From Trichobilharzia szidati (lineage: Eukaryota; Platyhelminthes; Trematoda; Strigeidida; Schistosomatidae), in assembly GCA_944472155.2 (NCBI GenBank), contig OX235279.1, forward strand, positions 122,504,110 to 122,568,109: a stretch of DNA of 64,000 nt. Reading direction: 5' to 3'. Shown piece after piece: positions 11,301 through 24,700 of the stretch. Both the position numbers and the translations under genes were made by a program. Positions within the stretch are counted from its first letter, which is position 1, and each line of letters opens with the position of its first letter. The notes beneath the pieces are model-generated. The model did not search any database and had not been told where the DNA came from. It saw only the letters and a program-made list of their open reading frames with translations.

Positions 11301-14300
11301 AAAATATCATACCGGATCGGCCGGGGCCCGGATTAACAACGACCAAGCTTCCTGCTGCCGTGTCACAGGGCAGAAGTGATAAATATGCTACTGAGACACA
11401 CCAAATAAAAAAGAACAAACAAAAACAGGCCGCGTGTGACCGGCCTCAAGTAGTTGTCCCATGGGCTCTGCGGTTACGCAACCAACTTCCACGGTGTGGG
11501 CAGCCGGGAAGTAACAATCGCCCTCACAATCCGAAGTGCACGCGAAACCTTTCTAATCCCCACTCATCTTTGTCTTCATCTTCATCGCTATTATCCTGCC
11601 TTCCTTCTACTGATGCAACTCCTCTACTTGATGGCTTTCCACTTCCTCTTCACTCTGTGTCCACTAAAAACGACGGAAGCCAAAATACTACTACCGATAG
11701 TCTCCTAAAGCCACGCCACCAATCTCATATAGGAGCATTTAATGTTAGGACACTTTGCCAAATAGGACAACAGGCATCACTAGCCAAAACTCTGGCATCC
11801 CGGGCCATTGATGTATGTTGTGTTTCAGAAACACGCATACAAGACCCAAGTGTGGTTATTCACCTAACCCCACCTGGTCAACAGGATGAATCTGCAAAAT
11901 TCACCTTGAGGGTGTCAGAAGATGTCACAGCGAGTTCACGAGGATTAGCTGGTGTAGGGATAGCTTTGAGTACTAGGGCAGAACAGACATTACTTGACTG
12001 GATCCCGGTAGATAGCCGAATGTGTGCTGTCCGTCTGAACGGATCAGTAAAAAGGAGAAAGGACTGCACTACTCGCCGATGCCTTTTCGTAATCTCCGCC
12101 TACGCCCCCACTGACTGCAGTTCGGATGAAACGAAGGATGAGTTCTACCAAAAGCTGTCTAGTTTGCTGCGAAAGGCTAAACGCTCAGATATAGTCGTTC
12201 TAGCTGGTGACTTTAATGCTCAAGTAGGGAAATTGTGTCAATCTGAGAAGGAGGCACCTATGGAGTTCCGTGCCAGTGAACCGACAACGGTGACCGTCTC
12301 CTACAGTTCTGTTCAGATAATCATTTGTTTCTTGTAAGCACTAACTTCAAACACAAGGAGAGACACTGTTTGACTTGGCGACCCCCATCATCAAACCAAC
12401 GCTGGACACAAATAGACCACATAGAAATAAGCTATCGTTGGCGTGGGTCGGTAGGAAATTGTCGCTCCTTCTGGAACACGTGTGTAAATACCGATAACGC
12501 ACTGGTCTGCGCTCGTGTGTGCTTACCACTGAACGGACGTAGGAAACAGCTGACGGTAAACCCATCACGTCCCCAGCTCGATCAGGAAACTAAGTCCCTA
12601 TTTGAGGAAGAACTAGCTAAACACATATCTGAGTTCGACAGCTGTGCTCACGCTGAAGAAGCCTGGAAGAATATTCAGTCAGCCATAGATACAGCTGTAA
12701 AAGCAGTGAATAAGGTAAATCCAAAGGTGAGTAAAAAGCATTGGATTTCGACTGCCTCATCCGAACTGATAGATGCTAGAAGACTTATTCCGGCGAGCTC
12801 CGAATTCAATGAGGAGCGAAAGCTGCACAAAAGGAAACTTACGAAAAGTCTCCGCAAGGACCGTGAACAGTGGTGGGTGACAAAGGAGAAAGAGATGGAA
12901 AGAGCATCGGCGATAGGCAACACTAGGCAACTCTTTAGACTCATCAGGGAAACGGGTGGGAGAAGGCAAATTATAAGTGAGACTATTTCTGAGAAAAATG
13001 GCTCCTTAATTAGCTGTCAGGATAGACGCCTTGAACGCTGGAAAGAACACTTTGAGGAACAATTTAACTTGCCTACAGCCACACTGAGCCTCCCCGCCAT
13101 CCAGCACACACCCGAATGGGATATAGACACTGGTCCGCCGTCTGTAAGTGAGGCTGGGGCCCTCGGGACTCTAAGAATCAGTGGCTGGAGACAATAGGTG
13201 ACATGGCTGAAAATCGTTGTCAATGGCGCAGATGTATTCAGTCTCTGTAATCTTCCATATTCCTTTCTACCATTACTCATTCTGTTTCACTGTTATACTT
13301 GTTAAAACTCTATTGATTCCCTTCAATCATCTTCTTGTCTACCTTTGTGTGCTATTTGGGACGTGGCAACTCAAACTGCTGCACTCCGGTGCCGAGTTCT
13401 ATGCTGAATCCAGACAGAGACAGACAGACAGTGTTACCCACCATATTATACCTATTAATATTCGAAATAGACCGCAAACACCTGTGTTCGAAGATGACTA
13501 TCCTTTTCATATCTCCCATTTTCAATAGCCATGTCTCACATCCATAAAGGAGAACAGAGTGAGCTGCTGCGCGGTACACGCGTCCTTTAATGGATAGGTG
13601 GATATTACGTCTTCGCCAGGGACAGCGTAAGTTGGTAAGTGCTGCACGAGCCTTCTGTACCATTCTGAGATTTCGTCAGCAATCAGTCCGTTCGGACTGA
13701 TGCCACATCCGAAATAGGTGAAGTGGTTAGCATACCGTATGACTTCATCTTAGATTTGATAGGTGCGAATCGAATGCCGAACGTATAAAGATTTCTGCCC
13801 GAGGTATATAGAAGACTGTATATTATCAGCGTCTCCGCGTAGAATGACAACATCAGCCGCATACTGTAAATTGAGAGACTTTGTCCTGGTAACAAGTTAA
13901 ACCATAAGCAGTTAAAATCGATTAGTCTCACATTCATTCATAAATCTGTAATGAAATTAAAAAATTGGAGACACTGGGCATCTGTGTTGAACACCTCTGT
14001 ATGTCATCACCTCAGATGACAACTCTCCACGAGCTTTTACATAGATGCGTGAATTCGAGTAGAATACTTTGATTACTGTGATCAACTTTATCGACACTCC
14101 ACTCAAGACCAGGTATTGACACGATTCCTCTCGGTCGACATAGTCTAATGCCGCCTCTAAGTCAAAAAATAAGCCAGTTGTTGGACGTCGGCAAATATGT
14201 CTATGTTCCAGAATCTGTCGAAGAGTAAAGGTGTGATCAACATACCGTCTTCCTGGTCTAAAGCCTGTCTGCTTTTTCTGGGTTTGTTCCTCTCGAGCCC

Positions 14301-15662
14301 CAATTAGTCTTTGCATGATTGTTGAACCTTGAATTTTAGATAGTATGTTAGTTAAGCTAGTCCGTCTATGCTAACCACAGGAAGACTTGTCACCCTTTTT
14401 AAAAGCTGGGATAATCAATGATCTACACTAGTCTAACGGGACTGTCTCCGATTCCTATACATTACCTAATGTATCTGTTAACGAAGGCAATAGTTAGTCA
14501 CCACCATCTCGGATGCCTCTGGAGTTATTTCACCAAGTCCTGCTGATATGTATTGTTTCAAATTAGACACAGTTTTCGCAACTTCAATTACAGATGGGGG
14601 ACCTACATCTACATCCTATACAAGTGGCTGTTGTATGCTGAGGAAATTTAACGTGGTTGAAGTCTAGTTAAGTTTCTCCTCAAAGTGTTCCAGTCGTCTT
14701 TCTTGAGAAGTAATGAAAGTGCTATTCCCCTCAGAAATTGTTTCGTTATTTGAAATAAAGCCTTTTTACGACCGTTCTTCCCGATGAGTCTAGGTAGTTG
14801 TCCATTGTTATCCGTCGCCGATGCCATTTCCATCTGTTTGGTTTTTCCCCCACAACTGTTGATGCTCGTTGCGGATTTTAGTTAGCTTGCATATGAGCAG
14901 CCATGTTTGGAGTCCTCAGGAATCAGTCTTCTTGCATGTATCAGTTCTGATGAAACAGGAGAAGTTCACTGGCATTTACTAACATTTGGTTTCAGCTTAT
15001 CAATAGCCTGTACCACTACTTTACAGCTGACTGAATATTATACCAGGCTTCCTCAGGGTGAATATTTCTGTCAGTTACAGATATACATTTAGTTATTTCT
15101 TCTCTAAATAAAAACTCTGTATCACGGCTTTATAGCTATTTGTTTCCTTTGTGCGTTCGGTCGTAGGAATATACGTGCACAGACTGCAGTGGGATCGGTG
15201 TGTACCTAGGTGTTCCAGAAAGTGTAGATGTCCTCTATCCACCTTCCGCCGACAGCTTATCGTTTTGTGTTATGTTCGAGTCAGTTGTTTTTCGATGATG
15301 AAGGTCGCTAGGTTAGGCAACGTCTCTTTGTTTAAAGTTGGTGCCGATTGAAAACAGATTTTTATCTGAATAGAGCTGTAGACGACGATCACCACTGGCG
15401 GTTCATCGGTATGGAACTCGTAGGTGGCGCCAATGTACTTTCCACACTGGCATAACTTCCCCACTTGAGCATTAAAGTCGCCTGCTAAGACGATTATATA
15501 TAAGCGTTTTGCTTTTTGCAGCAAACTAGACAGCTTTTGATAGAACTCATGCCTTATTACATCCGAATCGCAGTATATCAGGGCGTCTTTTACCCAGTCA
15601 GTATTTCTGCCTTTATAGTACCTCCAGTAGCTATTATCTGAGGGTTGTAGCTCGTTACGTTG

Positions 15663-15701
<39 letters not shown>

Positions 15702-18700
15702 GCTTTAACCTAGTTCTGAGTGTACTCAATTAATTTCCTAATCATATATATATCTTTGCAAGGGATTTTAAATATATGACACTTATCCGATGGAATTATT
15801 GAGCCGGAAAGATGAGCTTGATATCCTCATTTTTCTTTAGAAAATACCGCAGTATTTGTTTACTCATTTTTGGTCTATGTTTTTGATATGGTTGGCAAAC
15901 TATCCTTCAGCATAATTTTCGTTCGATAATTCCAGCTCCTAAGCAAAGCGTGCCACCACTGGAGCAGCTAGCTGCACGCCTTATACGAAGCCTCCTTCGG
16001 AAGGCAATAGAATCTCGTCATAATGGCCCACCAGTTCTTGGCCGCATGGAAAAAATAGATGTTGATGAGGGGGAAACTGTTACAATCAATGATACTAATG
16101 GAGAATTGGAAACCACGATGGATACAATAGACTCAGAAGAGGCGAATGAAACCGGTGAGGAAAATGGTGTGTTGAGGCGTGGAAGACAATATGTCAGTCC
16201 AGCAACTGCACAGAATGCACCTATGCCTCGATTTTTGTGAGTCCCATATTACATTTCTTTAGGATATGCTATTCATATGTAATATCCTAAGTATTAACTT
16301 ATAGGACAATACTTTATTTTTGTATTATCTATTCATATTTGTGATTTTGAAATTCTTTCATACCTAATTCTCTTCACTTTCATCCAAATAAGTCTAAGGT
16401 TGTTGCTATCAAGCATTTCGTAGTACCTGAGCTTGGATTCTCACACAATGTTCGAGTAAAGTGGGAATATGCTGAATGCTTACAGTCTAGTTTAAAAGCT
16501 GATGCTATTGTTTGTGAACAAATTACTTCATAATATGAATTCCTTAAATACTCTGCACTAAATAACCGCTCAGTTACATCGGAATTTTACAAACCACTCA
16601 TTTCAAAAGTCAAATTTTTAGTAAAAGTATATATATGAACGTAAAATGCTTGATAACTTATTTTTGACATAAAAACAATTACTTCTTATTGGACAATTGC
16701 AGTATATACCCTTTGATAATATTCGTCAATCAATAGAGATGGAATCTATGACAAATTTCTACAAATTTGTGGTTCTATTATATCGCATGTTCATGGTTCT
16801 CAAAGGTGGTATATTTTCACTCAGATTTCATTGCAGCAGTTTTTCGATTTATCTCTTGGAGTACCATCAGTTGTTCGAATTAGTCTTAATGACTATCGCG
16901 AGGTACTAACGTGACATACTCTATAATCTGTTAAGACATTCCTTTGCACTTTAAAAAGGCGATATATTGCAGGAAGTGAATGCCTATTAAGAACGACGAT
17001 CTCAATATACGAGTTTATTGGGTCGTTACTCAATACGCGGTTAACTTAATTTGTATTGGTAAATGAATATTAACTTCGGGAGGACTTTTGTCAAAGCAAT
17101 ATTATTCAGTATACTGTAGATGTTGTTTATGCATTGGATATTATCGATATAAGTGTATTTTGATTTTAGCAAGTGTTTCTGTCTACTACTTCTTTATTAA
17201 GTCTTTAGGGTTTTATCGACGTAAAAAGTAAAAGTTTTTATATCCTCGGTGTTGTTTTGGTTGAAGATCAGCTCGTTTACCAGTTAAATCATAGTAGTGA
17301 ATTTGATGTGGTATGCTAACTGACTAGGCATGTATGGCGTAATCCCTAGATTCTTGTTTAGTAGGACATATAGTCCAGTCCCTTATTGTGTCAGGAAACG
17401 CAGACTTTGAAAGGAATGTAGTCTTGGTCAAAATTGCTAGTCTACCAGTAATTCTGAAGATAATATCCTTATAGGATAATCACTTTTTTCATAGTTTAAT
17501 TGTATTATTTTTCCTGTACATTTTGTAAATTTAGTTTCTTAAAAATGCTCTCAAATATCATTATTAATGCAATTTTTTTCTCATTATTTGCATGGCATTC
17601 AACCTTTCCAATGCATATTTGATTTGCATGTGCACGTATCAGACGATTAGCTTACCTGTATGAGTCATTGCATTTTCTCTACTTTTTAATTGTAAATAGT
17701 GACTCCTTTTGTATTGTTGAATTGTGGTGTAGTATATGTTCACAATATCTTATTTGCCTGTGATCGTATAAAATTAGGAATTTGGCTGTCCTATATGCAC
17801 AAAAGATGTCAACCTAAGCCATATAAAATCAAATGTTCCTGCAGTTTTCATATTTCACGGTAGTATATTCTACCGAAAGCTGCTACCTTGACGTGGTGGT
17901 CAGGCTTGAACACCGCAATGACCCAACAACCTATAATGGCTGAAACTTATGTCGCTTGGGGTCCTACCATACCAGAAAGGTTGTTTGGATAGTGGTTAGA
18001 CAAAAAGCAGCTACCCAATCCAATCCTATGACTTAAACAAAATCACAAAATATCATACCGGATCGGCCGGGGCCCGGATTAACAACGACCAAGCTTCCTG
18101 CTGCCGTGTCACAGGGCAGAAGTGATAAATATGCTACTGAGACACACCAAATAAAAAAGAACAAACAAAAACAGGCCGTGTGTGACCGGCATCAAGTAGT
18201 TGTCTCCTGGGCTCTGCGGTCACGCAACCAACTTCCACGGTGTGGGCAGCCGGGAAGTACCAATCGCCCTCACAATCCGAAGTGCACGCGAAGCCTCTCT
18301 AATCCCCACTCATCTTTGTCTTCATCTTCATCTCTACTATCCTGCCTTCCTTCTACTGATGCAACTCCTCTACTTGATGGCTTTCCACTTCCTCTTCACT
18401 CTGTGTCCACTAAAAACGACGGAAGCCAAAATACTACTACCGATAGTCTCCTAAAGCCACGCCACCAATCTCATATAGGAGCATTTAATGTTAGGACACT
18501 TTGCCAAATAGGACAACAAGCATCACTAGCCAAGACTCTGGCATCCCGGGCCATTGATGTATGTTGTGTTTCAGAAACACGCATACAAGACCCAAGTGTG
18601 GTTATTCACCTAACCCCACCTGGTCAACAGGATGAATCTGCAAAATTCACCTTGAGGGTGTCAGAAGATGCCACAGCGAGTTCACGAGGATTAGCTGGTG

Positions 18701-21700
18701 TAGGGATAGCTTTGAGTACTAGGGCAGAACAGACATTACTTGACTGGATCCCGGTAGATAGCCGAATGTGTGCTGTCCGTCTGAACGGATCAGTAAAAAG
18801 GAGAAAGGACTGCACTACTCGCCGATGCCTTTTCGTAATCTCCGCCTACGCCCCCACTGACTGCAGTTCGGATGAAACGAAGGATGAGTTCTACCAAAAG
18901 CTGTCTAGTTTGCTGCGAAAGGCTAAACGCTCAGATATAGTCGTTCTAGCTGGTGACTTTAATGCTCAAGTAGGGAAATTGTGTCAATCTGAGAAGGAGG
19001 CACCTATGGAGTTCCGTGCCAGTGAACCGACAACGGTGACCGTCTCCTACAGTTCTGTTCAGATAATCATTTGTTTCTTGTAAGCACTAACTTCAAACAC
19101 AAGGAGAGACACTGTTTGACTTGGCGACCCCCATCATCAAACCAACGCTGGACACAAATAGACCCCATAGAAATAAGCTATCGTTGGCGTGGGTCGGTAG
19201 GAGATTGTCGCTCCTTCTGGAACACGTGTGTAAATACCGATAACGCACTGGTCTGCGCTCGTGTGTGCTTACCACTGAACGGACGTAGGAAACAGCTGAC
19301 GGTAAACCCATCACGTCCCCAGCTCGATCAGGATACTAAGTTTTATAACTGTAGCGGAATTAAATGAGGATGTTGACGATATATTCTCTCTGCGCCTGAC
19401 TAATATGCCTATCTGCTTGTGGTACCTTCCGATTCAACGAACCACGCAAATATCAAAAGACAAAGTCTGGTCTGTGACTGCGTATTGTAGTACAACAACT
19501 ACGACAAACTACGACGACGACGACAAATAAACTTATTTAGGAAATCGTATTTATACATTTTTACAACCAATACAGACAGCTAACAGTATTTGAAATAATT
19601 GGTCGTAATAGTCAATAACAAAATGCGTGGGAAATGGTGATATACCACTTATGCGAGATTAACAGTCAATTAGAAATAATTGAACAATAACAAAGTGTGT
19701 AGGATCTCACACTTCTCCCTGTTAAAAGTGTAGGACTTGCTTTTTGGATCTATTTGAAAAGGCTTTGGTGCTCTTCCTTGTCGAGTTGACCTTTGTGTGG
19801 TACTGGATATAGTGTGGTCTGCGTCCCGGGCTTCCGGCTGCAGAAGGATTTGGCGTCGTACGATAATGCATCAAAAATCTATCCAAAATTTCTTCTGTTG
19901 TTCCCTGCCCCTTCGGTTTTGCATAAGCACGCAGGCGTTGCAAGAGAGACTGATCAGATACATGTCCGGGAACAACATTATTTTGTGAGGACGAAACATT
20001 AGAGCACACTGAATTTAATGCTACATTGAAAATATGGAGCTTGTCTAACCAGTCAAGTAACTTGAAAATCCCCATTCAGTCATATAAAAGAAAAGAAGGC
20101 GTTCAGCGAAGAGACTCTTTTCGGCGAATTCATTCACTTAGCTGTACAATCGCATATTTATACAATTTTGTTTGTGTGTGTGTGTACATTAGATTTATAA
20201 AGTTTAGATAATTATGTAATATAAGTAATTTTTGGCTTGGAAACAAACGATAAGATGGAAAATAAAATAGAATTGATTAAGTGAGTAGAATTCAGATGAG
20301 GTCAGGTTGGAAACAGTGTTAATGAGTGGTGTTTAAAATCAAGTAAGGGTGGGGTTAGAGAATAATACAGTTGAAAATAAGTAAGTTAATCGGATGACGT
20401 AAAGCAGTTGACTAGAAATTGGACGTGGGTCAAGTTAGTAACATTGGTAATGAGGGTAGAGATTACAAAAGGGTGGGGTAGAGAATAATATAAGTGAAGA
20501 TGTGAAATAATAAAATGCAAGAGACAAAATAATACAATTAGTAAGACTGAAATTAAGAAAGATTACGTCCATTGTAGATTTAATGAATGAACGAATTTCT
20601 TTTGTATGCAAAGTTCAGGATTTAGCAGATGAATTGCCATTGCTTCTGCGATGTGGAGAAGTTTGATCCGTACACTTTTAGCAAGATTGCCTTGTATTCT
20701 GTAGATAACTTTGAAGTTTATTTCTGGTTTGACTTGGTGTCCAGAGTCGAAGCCGTCCACACCCAGTGCTCCAAAAAGACTTCTCTATATGAACCTACAG
20801 TTCAGTGGAGACCAATCTACAGAAATACTGAGAAATCGGCTCTCCCACTCATTGAAGAAAACCTTCGTTGCAGCATTCAATACGAAAAACGTCTTCATAG
20901 CGATTGAACCATGTATCAAATACGAGACCAGATATTGGGTCGTAGTTGAACCCACTGATGGAATTTGAGATGCTTTCATATTTGTCTGAATGAGATGTTG
21001 ATGGAACTTGAATGGACAGCTTCTGAGTGAGAGCTTCGATTAATTTTAGTTGAGCTGCTTCATTCTGAACTTGCTGCTGCTGCAAGATGGATTTGAGATC
21101 GTCCAGAGAGATAGACATTGTAATTGGGTTGTAATTAACACAGTCAAAAATGTTCTATAGTTGCGCTGAACAGAATAAAACCCGTCGTTGCTTGCTTGTT
21201 ATAACTGCAATGAATGAAAGTAAACCCCGTCGCCAATTTGGTATAACGGTAGGGGAATTAAAATGACGATGTTGTCGGGTTATTCTGTCTGCGCCTGACT
21301 AATATGCCTATCTGCTTGTGGTACCTTCCGATTCAACGAACCACGCAAATATCAAAAGACAAAGTCTGGTCTGTGACTGCGTATTGTAGTACAACAACTA
21401 CGACAAACTACGACGACGACGACAAATAAACTTATTTAGGAAATCGTATTTATACATTTTTACAACCAATACAGACAGCTAACAGTATCTGAAATCATTG
21501 GTCGTAATAGTCAATAACAAAATGCGTGGGAAATGGTGATATACCACTTATGCGAGATTAACAGTCAATTAGAAATAATTGAACAATAACAAAGTGTGTG
21601 GGATCCTATCACTAAGTCCCCATTTGAGGAAGAACTAGCTAAACACATATCTGAGTTCGACAGCTGTGCTCACGCTGAAGAAGCCTGGAAGAATATTCAG

Positions 21701-24700
21701 TCAGCCATAGATACAGCTGTAAAAGCAGTGAATAAGGTAAATCCAAAGGTGAGTAAAAAGCATTGGATTTCGACTGCCTCATCCGAACTGATAGATGCTA
21801 GAAGACTTATTCCGGCGAGCTCCGAATTCAATGAGGAGCGAAAGCTGCACAAAAGGAAACTTACGAAAAGTCTCCGCAAGGACCGTGAACAGTGGTGGGT
21901 GACAAAGGAGAAAGAGATGGAAAGAGCATCGGCGATAGGCAACACTAGGCAACTCTTTAGACTCATCAGGGAAACGGGTGGGAGAAGGCAAATTATAAGT
22001 GAGACTATTTCTGAGAAAAATGGCTCCTTAATTAGCTGTCAGGATAGACGCCTTGAACGCTGGAAAGAACACTTTGAGGAACAATTTAACTTACCTACAG
22101 CCACAATGTTGCAACCAAATCTGTGGGCATGGAAATCAGCACAGAAAAAAGCAAAATACTCATTAACGGAGGAAACAACTCAGATAGATGTATCAGACTT
22201 GATGGACATGTATTAGAAGAGGTTGAAACTTTCAAATACCTTGGGTTTACCCTAACAAAAGATGGAAGGTCCACTAAGGAAATAAAAATTCGACTAAACC
22301 TAGCCTCTGCCACCATGTCCAAGTTAGGGAAAATATGGAAGAGCAACATCAGCGTCTCAGCAAAAATGAAACTCTACTCGTCACTGGTCCTCTCTGTATT
22401 CCTATATGGATGTGAGAGCTGGACCCTGAATGCAGAGACAGAAAGAAGAATACAAGCCTTCGAAAACAAAAGCTATAGAAGGATCCTAGGAATAAGTTAC
22501 CTTGAAAGGAAAACTAATGAATGTCTTACACCAGGTCCATAGACTGGCAGGAAAACAGGAACCACTCCTTTCAATCGTAAAGAAACGGAAACTACAATGG
22601 TTCGGCCACACGGTAAGACATGACACATTGTCCAAAACGATTCTACAAGGCACAGTAGGAGGAGCACGAAAGAGAGGTCGACCGAATAAGAGCTGGCTTG
22701 ACAACATAAAAGAGTGGACTGAAATGCCCTTGGATACGCTACAGAAAATAGCATTAAACCGAGAAGAATGGCGAAGACTGATAGCGCGAACTCTCATAGC
22801 ACCCCCACGACGAAAGTCAAGGGACTGATGATGATGATGACAGCCACAATGAACCTCCCCGCCATCCAGTACACACGCGAATGGGATATAGACACTGGTC
22901 CGCCGTCTGTAAGTGAGGTTGGGGCCCTCGGGACTCTAAGAATCAATGGCTGGAGACAATAGGTGACATGGCTGAAAATCGTTGTCAATGGCGCAGATCT
23001 CTTCTCTCATTTTCCTGTCTACCTTTGTGTGCTCTTTGGAACGTGGCAACTCGAACTGCTGCACCTCGGTGTCAAGTTCTATGTTGAATCCAGCAGCAGC
23101 AGCAGCATATTCTACAAAGAAATTTTCTATGAAAAAGTAGGATGAAATCATGTGATATTAAGCAGAAGAATGCATATCATCAAATTACTTACCCTACTCA
23201 CCATATCAGGACATTTGGTCAATAATGGGCTAATTTTGGTGAGCCTTACTCCACAATAATTACTGCCAAGAGACTGATAATTTTTGAGCATAGTTCTAGT
23301 TCAATCAACCTTATACGTAAAAGTAGATTGTGTAACTGATACCTGATAGTAGTTTTATGCAATTTTATCAAGTTTGTCACGGAGTCGATTTTTGTTGAAC
23401 ATCAGCACCCAGCACAAATAACAACAGCCAATTTTTAATACTAACGACAAGTTACTGCCCCTATGGTTCAGACACTCGGCATACAACAAACAGTGTTTCC
23501 AACAGGCTATCACAGAAATCCATCAACATCTGCCTTCTGTTGCTCGATATTGAATAGCAAGTGGTCGGACGGGAAGAATAAGCAGGAAGGAACTGTAGGA
23601 GAGAACCAACAAAGAACTTATTGCCCTACAAATTTCTAAAAAGAAATGTAGATGGATTGGGTATGTGCTGAGGAGTCCATTGATTCATATCACACGCTAG
23701 GCCCTCAAAGGAACTCAGATGGGGAACGATGAATTGGGTGGCCGAGGATGATGTGTGTGAGGTCATATAAGGAGGAAATAATAACTGGAAAACGAATGCC
23801 ACAACAAGTCAAGTCGTAAGCGCAAAATGGACCACAATTGTTTTTTCTCTTAATATTCATTACTCGTTGAAAATGTGTGACTAGCTGAAAATGCAGACTG
23901 CTGTAGAATTTCACGACCCTTATGTTCTACTTGTAATCTAATTAGTGGCTGTAGACACAGGCATTTGTGGGGCTAGCTAAAGAAGACACCAGAGAAAAGA
24001 GTAAAATGGAGGTGTGCTGATGAAGTCGTGTGTTCCACTCGGAGAGTAAGTGATAAATAATAATAACAATAATACTTCACGAAGACTCAGTTTTTCTAGG
24101 ATTTCATCAATCATCCATATATGAGCTGGGATTAATATTTTTGGATATTGGTTAGCTTCAAGTCTGGTTTCGAATTCACCAATAATTTCATACTTATTAC
24201 ACTACACGAATAATAAACACTTTTACTCTGAAAGATTGGAAGTCACGTTATTTCCTGATGTGAAATATTGGACAATATACCAACAGTTGATTCACGAGTC
24301 ACTACAGCTAGACAAAACTGTCATTTGCCTACGTGTCATGCGAGCTAAGATGGATGTGTCAGATACCTCTAAATGATGCATATAGGACTAGCGACTCAAA
24401 GACGTTGCAGGAATTTACGTCCCACTAAATCGTCTTAATTCCTGTCACAATACACATACAAATGTGAATCATAAGTAACTTATAAATTATCCAGCGACCT
24501 GCAGTGTCGGCTGGTAGCAGTAAGGCGAAGACCAGCCACAGTGACACTGTAACTAGTTGGTGCACAAAATTTTCCAAACCCTACCTAACTATTGCACTAA
24601 TTCGAGAAGTCTGAGATGGCCAGCATACGTATTCCGCATATCAAGCTATCTGTGTTATCGGTGGTTCAGTACGAGAATTCTCGCACATCGTTTGGTTTCA

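Larger units (their letters stand above)
19341..21611 (-). mobile_element. Internally deleted Ty3/gypsy LTR retrotransposon
   Basis: Two direct repeats of about 370 bp flank a 1.5-kb core, and a 5-bp target duplication ctaag (19336-19340, 21612-21616) brackets the whole. On the minus strand the order is 5' LTR, primer-binding-site-like ttggcgacgggg, start of gag, a Penelope fragment, the end of integrase, a polypurine tract (agggagaagtg) and the 3' LTR. Protease, RT, RNase H and most of integrase are missing, so it depends on other copies for movement. Confidence 0.9.
17874..23106 (+). mobile_element. RTE-clade LINE copy B, RT-deleted, interrupted twice
   Basis: Bounded by perfect atattctac repeats (17865-17873 and 23107-23115), which fix its ends. 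It starts cgaaagctgctacc and ends in a (CAG)n tail. Two later insertions split it: a gypsy element at 19341-21611 and a truncated RTE at 22109-22840. The RT region is deleted with the same junction as copy A (gtgaggttggggccctcggg near 22917). It lies in PCMTD intron 5. Confidence 0.92.

Noticed and set aside
13140..13170. RT loss in RTE copies A and B by splicing (gtaagt is present near the junction)
   Set aside because: The GTAAGT is retained in the copies rather than removed, and the right side of the gap in copy C has no AG acceptor at the joint.
10619..13434. RTE copy A simply interrupting one older minus-strand RTE (10619-11121 plus 13432-15660)
   Set aside because: Both sides contain the same RWYN-type region, so they cannot be the two halves of one element.
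20563..20979. Several overlapping frames on both strands
   Set aside because: All but the Penelope and gag readings are shadows in other frames.
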